Positions 19,201 through 20,463 of a DNA stretch of 20,463 nt are shown one piece after another. Source of the stretch: a virus; the IMG/VR virus record IMGVR_UViG_3300020385_000080, positions 1 to 20,463 of that record. One strand, 5' to 3'. Position 1 is the stretch's first letter. Each line of letters begins with the position of its first letter. A model generated the notes under the pieces. It did not search any database. It had not been told where the DNA came from and worked only from the letters and a program-made list of their open reading frames with translations. Position numbers and translations under genes: made by a program.

Positions 19201-20132
19201 TAGACAAATGCTTCTACTGTAAAATCACCACCAAAACTAAAATCTGAATTATCAGCAAAACTCAAATAATCACCAGTGCCATCAAATTTAACAGCACCAT
19301 CAAAACCAAGTGTTCCTGTTTCTTGTCTCAACTGACTCACAAATGCATCAGTAGTTGTAGGAGCACCATTCTGTGGTTGTGGTAAGTCTTCTCCTTTCAG
19401 TTTGATAATACTATTAGGATCGCAGTGGAAGTCAGCACCAGGATTAGAACTATCATTCATAGGCAGATAGAATCCATTGACTCCAAATCCACCTCTACGA
19501 TTTATATCTTTTTTAATCTTTGCTGGTGAATGTGGCATCCACTGACCAGGACGGAAATCAGTTGCGTTTGTAGTTCCAGAAGACATATAACCGTCTCCGT
19601 CTTTATGGAAACCAAACACATCTGGGGTGAGTGCCTGACCGTCTACGAAGAAGACATCAAATCCTTGACCTTTTACATAATCTCTATTACTAGCGTTATA
19701 TTTTCTTGCTAAAACATTATGCTCTTTACCTGCAACATTAAATGCAATACTATCAAAGTTTTTAGCAACATAAGCACCAATTCCACTGCTTGTAGTCGTA
19801 TCAACTTCTACACCATTAATGTAAATAACACTTCTTTTTCTTTGACTTTCTAATGTAGTGTTTAAGGCAAAAACTATATGAAACCAGTTACCAGTATCTC
19901 TATACTTATTGGTAGTATCAAATCCATATAATGTAGAACCAGCACTCAAATATCGCAAAGAATCTGCTCTAAATCCAATTTCTTCTTGCTGGCTACCAGT
20001 ATTGTGTGCATTAAATATATCAAAACGAGTTGATCCATCAGTTAAAGAATTTTTCTTAAACCATCCAGCATATGTAAATATCTTACGATTACCAGTGCTG
20101 GTAGGAGTTCTCTTTAAATATTCGTTTGCCAT
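16272..20132 (-). CDS. Giant adhesin with three LamG-like folds, a SPRY-like domain and C-terminal repeats (1286 aa)
   Basis: The largest gene in the window. Domains in order: LamG-like 1 (about residues 15-175: FTYAGWFKKN, WFHIVFAL, VIYINGVEV); LamG-like 2 (about 273-440: VKFDGTGDYLSF, DFTVEAFVY, WIHLALVRQG, GFISNFRVIKGTALYT); LamG-like 3 (about 540-715: YIEVADS, WTFEAWYKRG, WCHIAIVKE, YMRIGG); a SPRY-like fold (about 755-910: GKWYWEMRVD, LGFLPG, DDGRLYH, VSWGAAY, IIGIALDMDD, VWFSKNGSWQG); then three related units at about 962, 1078 and 1190 (Y-T-G-D-G or similar followed by GFKPDLVWVK-type strands), ending in YIFAAFAESPF. The C-terminal part recalls DUF7483 of marine phages. GAGGT precedes ATG 20132. 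Probable role: multivalent receptor binding on the host surface. Confidence 0.85.
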   Translation of the reverse strand: MANEYLKRTPTSTGNRKIFTYAGWFKKNSLTDGSTRFDIFNAHNTGSQQEEIGFRADSLRYLSAGSTLYGFDTTNKYRDTGNWFHIVFALNTTLESQRKRSVIYINGVEVDTTTSSGIGAYVAKNFDSIAFNVAGKEHNVLARKYNASNRDYVKGQGFDVFFVDGQALTPDVFGFHKDGDGYMSSGTTNATDFRPGQWMPHSPAKIKKDINRRGGFGVNGFYLPMNDSSNPGADFHCDPNSIIKLKGEDLPQPQNGAPTTTDAFVSQLRQETGTLGFDGAVKFDGTGDYLSFADNSDFSFGGDFTVEAFVYQTAVSATHANIFSTENFDFKIRTNGRIRIYTTSSGVDTTQTVRLNKWIHLALVRQGSTIKVYFDGVGETVSETIASDGSSAAEVGRRVRNSAEEFSGFISNFRVIKGTALYTANFTAPTEPLTAVTNTKLLCCNSSTSATASTVTPGTITANGNAFATRNELTGSIVYALPLISGGKDSGFGDYSNDIRGSGTAKTVSAVTYNSITPTITSGHSPYGSFVDYNSPANTGGYIEVADSTAFDNINLTTAEWTFEAWYKRGAIGSGASNLIQFGNGTDYQNIGISIHPSGRLYYVWSYNGSSWGVLSSSDGPVIPQDEWCHIAIVKEANPTPRIVTYVNGVAAKTVAVSSNMTYTSPDYMRIGGHYRGPNSGGDTYYYNGGIFDARFYSIVKYKGGFDVSKPYTPVGIEAFRTTADTCKNNFATLNSIDNNGGVLSNGNLTYGDAGSDGWNNSRATIGVSSGKWYWEMRVDAINQVICASVAGPAGNDSTNGARLGFLPGQSDDAGVTYYDDGRLYHADSQTAGQVSWGAAYGATDIIGIALDMDDSGGKVWFSKNGSWQGAGNPSIGANPARSNLKTYADTYFPTSGTYFANTTQTFNFGQNPSFSGQVTAGTNADDSGKGLFKYYSPTGFLALCEDNLPTPAIADPGDHFKTVLYTGDGNEGHSITGVGFKPDLVWVKCRSNADDHTLSDTVRGPGLALYSNNTNQENVSSIRIQSFDDNGFTTGSSGDTNTSGRTFCAWCWKAGGAAVSNSDGDLTSQVSVNQDAGFSIVKFTGQGGSSSATVGHGLGKKPAFWIYKPHTNTTNWYMYHQSWGASGWAQFNTTAAVIGNAAAWGGVEPTSTVLTHGSGLVNQGSCILYAWAEIEGYSKFGSYTGNGNTDGPFVYCGFKPAFLLVKLSSTTNGHWVLWDSSRTPTNLTTTALSPNNSWADTNNFDVDLLSNGFKQRDTEDSLNLNGETYIFAAFAESPFQTANAK

Positions 20133-20143
20133 TATTTCTTACC

Positions 20144-20463
20144 TCAACCTAAAGTAGTAGAACCAGTGGGGAAATAATCCGTGATTATCTCTACCCAGTT
20201 TGTGCCGTTATAAAACTCCAAGGCATTATTAGTGCTATTCTTTCTTATATATGGTGCCGAACCAGTTGGTCTTTGTGCTGTGGTGCCTTGTGGTAGTGCT
20301 ACAGCACCTGTCTTCTGTGAGATATCAACATCTGTTTTTGGTGCTGTTGATGAGATACCAACTGAACCAGCGGAAGTTATACGAATTCTTTCTAAATTAT
20401 TAGTTCTTAGAACAAGAGGATGATTCGTTGCTGTTTGAACAAACAAACCATTTGAATCATTAA
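20144..20463 (-). CDS. C-terminal part of a tail fibre protein (partial)
   Basis: The frame is open to the window edge, so only the last 105 or so codons are present. The visible part has RTNNLERIRITSAGSVGISS, the same RITS-VGI unit as the 644-aa fibre, followed by a short tip with GTTAQRPTGSAPYIRKNSTN, ALEFYNGTNWVEI and a final YFPTGSTTLG. The YNGTNWVEI type of ending is common in phage fibres. It ends 11 bases before the giant adhesin start, whose ribosome site overlaps the end region. The apparent TTG start at 20446 is not the real start. Confidence 0.78.
   Translation of the reverse strand, partial: NDSNGLFVQTATNHPLVLRTNNLERIRITSAGSVGISSTAPKTDVDISQKTGAVALPQGTTAQRPTGSAPYIRKNSTNNALEFYNGTNWVEIITDYFPTGSTTLG

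Noticed and set aside
9034-20463. Diversity-generating retroelement acting on a fibre gene
   Set aside because: No reverse transcriptase, no template/variable repeat pair and no adenine-biased variable segment at a fibre 3' end were seen in the window.

Overview
The window looks like part of the genome of a T4-like marine cyanophage (a myovirus of Synechococcus or Prochlorococcus). The evidence is an AT-rich sequence with a T4-type replication/late-transcription block (gp59, gp33, gp32), a baseplate gene (gp53), the auxiliary genes thyX, phoH and glutaredoxin, many short proteins of cyanophage type (DUF6433, DUF4278, a DUF1825-like protein), and tail-fibre genes built from glycan-binding modules. 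No tRNA, integrase, transposase, CRISPR array or reverse transcriptase was seen. Family names were assigned by reading the proteins; no database search was run.

Layout. Positions 1-721 (+ strand) hold the last codons of one gene and then gp53. Everything else is on the - strand and reads right to left. At 20463-9034 lies a tail-fibre/adhesin block: the C-terminal end of one fibre, a 1286-residue protein with three LamG-like folds, a SPRY-like fold and three related C-terminal repeats, two tandem paralogues of about 80 residues, and four further fibre-like proteins (644, 299, 910 and 353 aa). At 8833-7120 is a run of glutaredoxin, a small ORF, a one-helix membrane protein, DUF6433 and two small proteins. 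At 7038-6231 are three very small genes, with promoters and terminators around them. At 6194-722 is a compact operon: 59-aa protein, thyX, 82-aa protein, phoH, PD-(D/E)XK nuclease, gp33, 66-aa protein, gp59, DUF1825-like, gp32 (with its own sigma70-type promoter) and a Mom-like DNA-modification gene. This last gene meets gp53 tail to tail with no spacer.

How the genes work together. gp59 loads the replicative helicase on gp32-coated DNA, gp33 links the replication clamp to late transcription, ThyX makes dTMP, and glutaredoxin probably supplies reductant to ribonucleotide reductase. The nuclease may recycle or process DNA, and the Mom-like protein may modify bases against restriction. Overlapping ATGA or TAATG junctions run through the operon and suggest translational coupling. 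The fibre block should set host range; its shared N-terminal signature and repeated DNA segments suggest module exchange.

Most notable observations: a mom-like gene at the end of the gp32 operon; a 9-nt tandem repeat in the gp32 leader that could be an autoregulatory site; loss of the T4 zinc-ligand cysteines in gp32; a consensus promoter inside an apparent ORF, which moves a start codon by 27 codons; back-to-back -35 boxes at 8879-8894 with an outward, antisense-directed promoter; and a coding remnant just behind a fibre gene.
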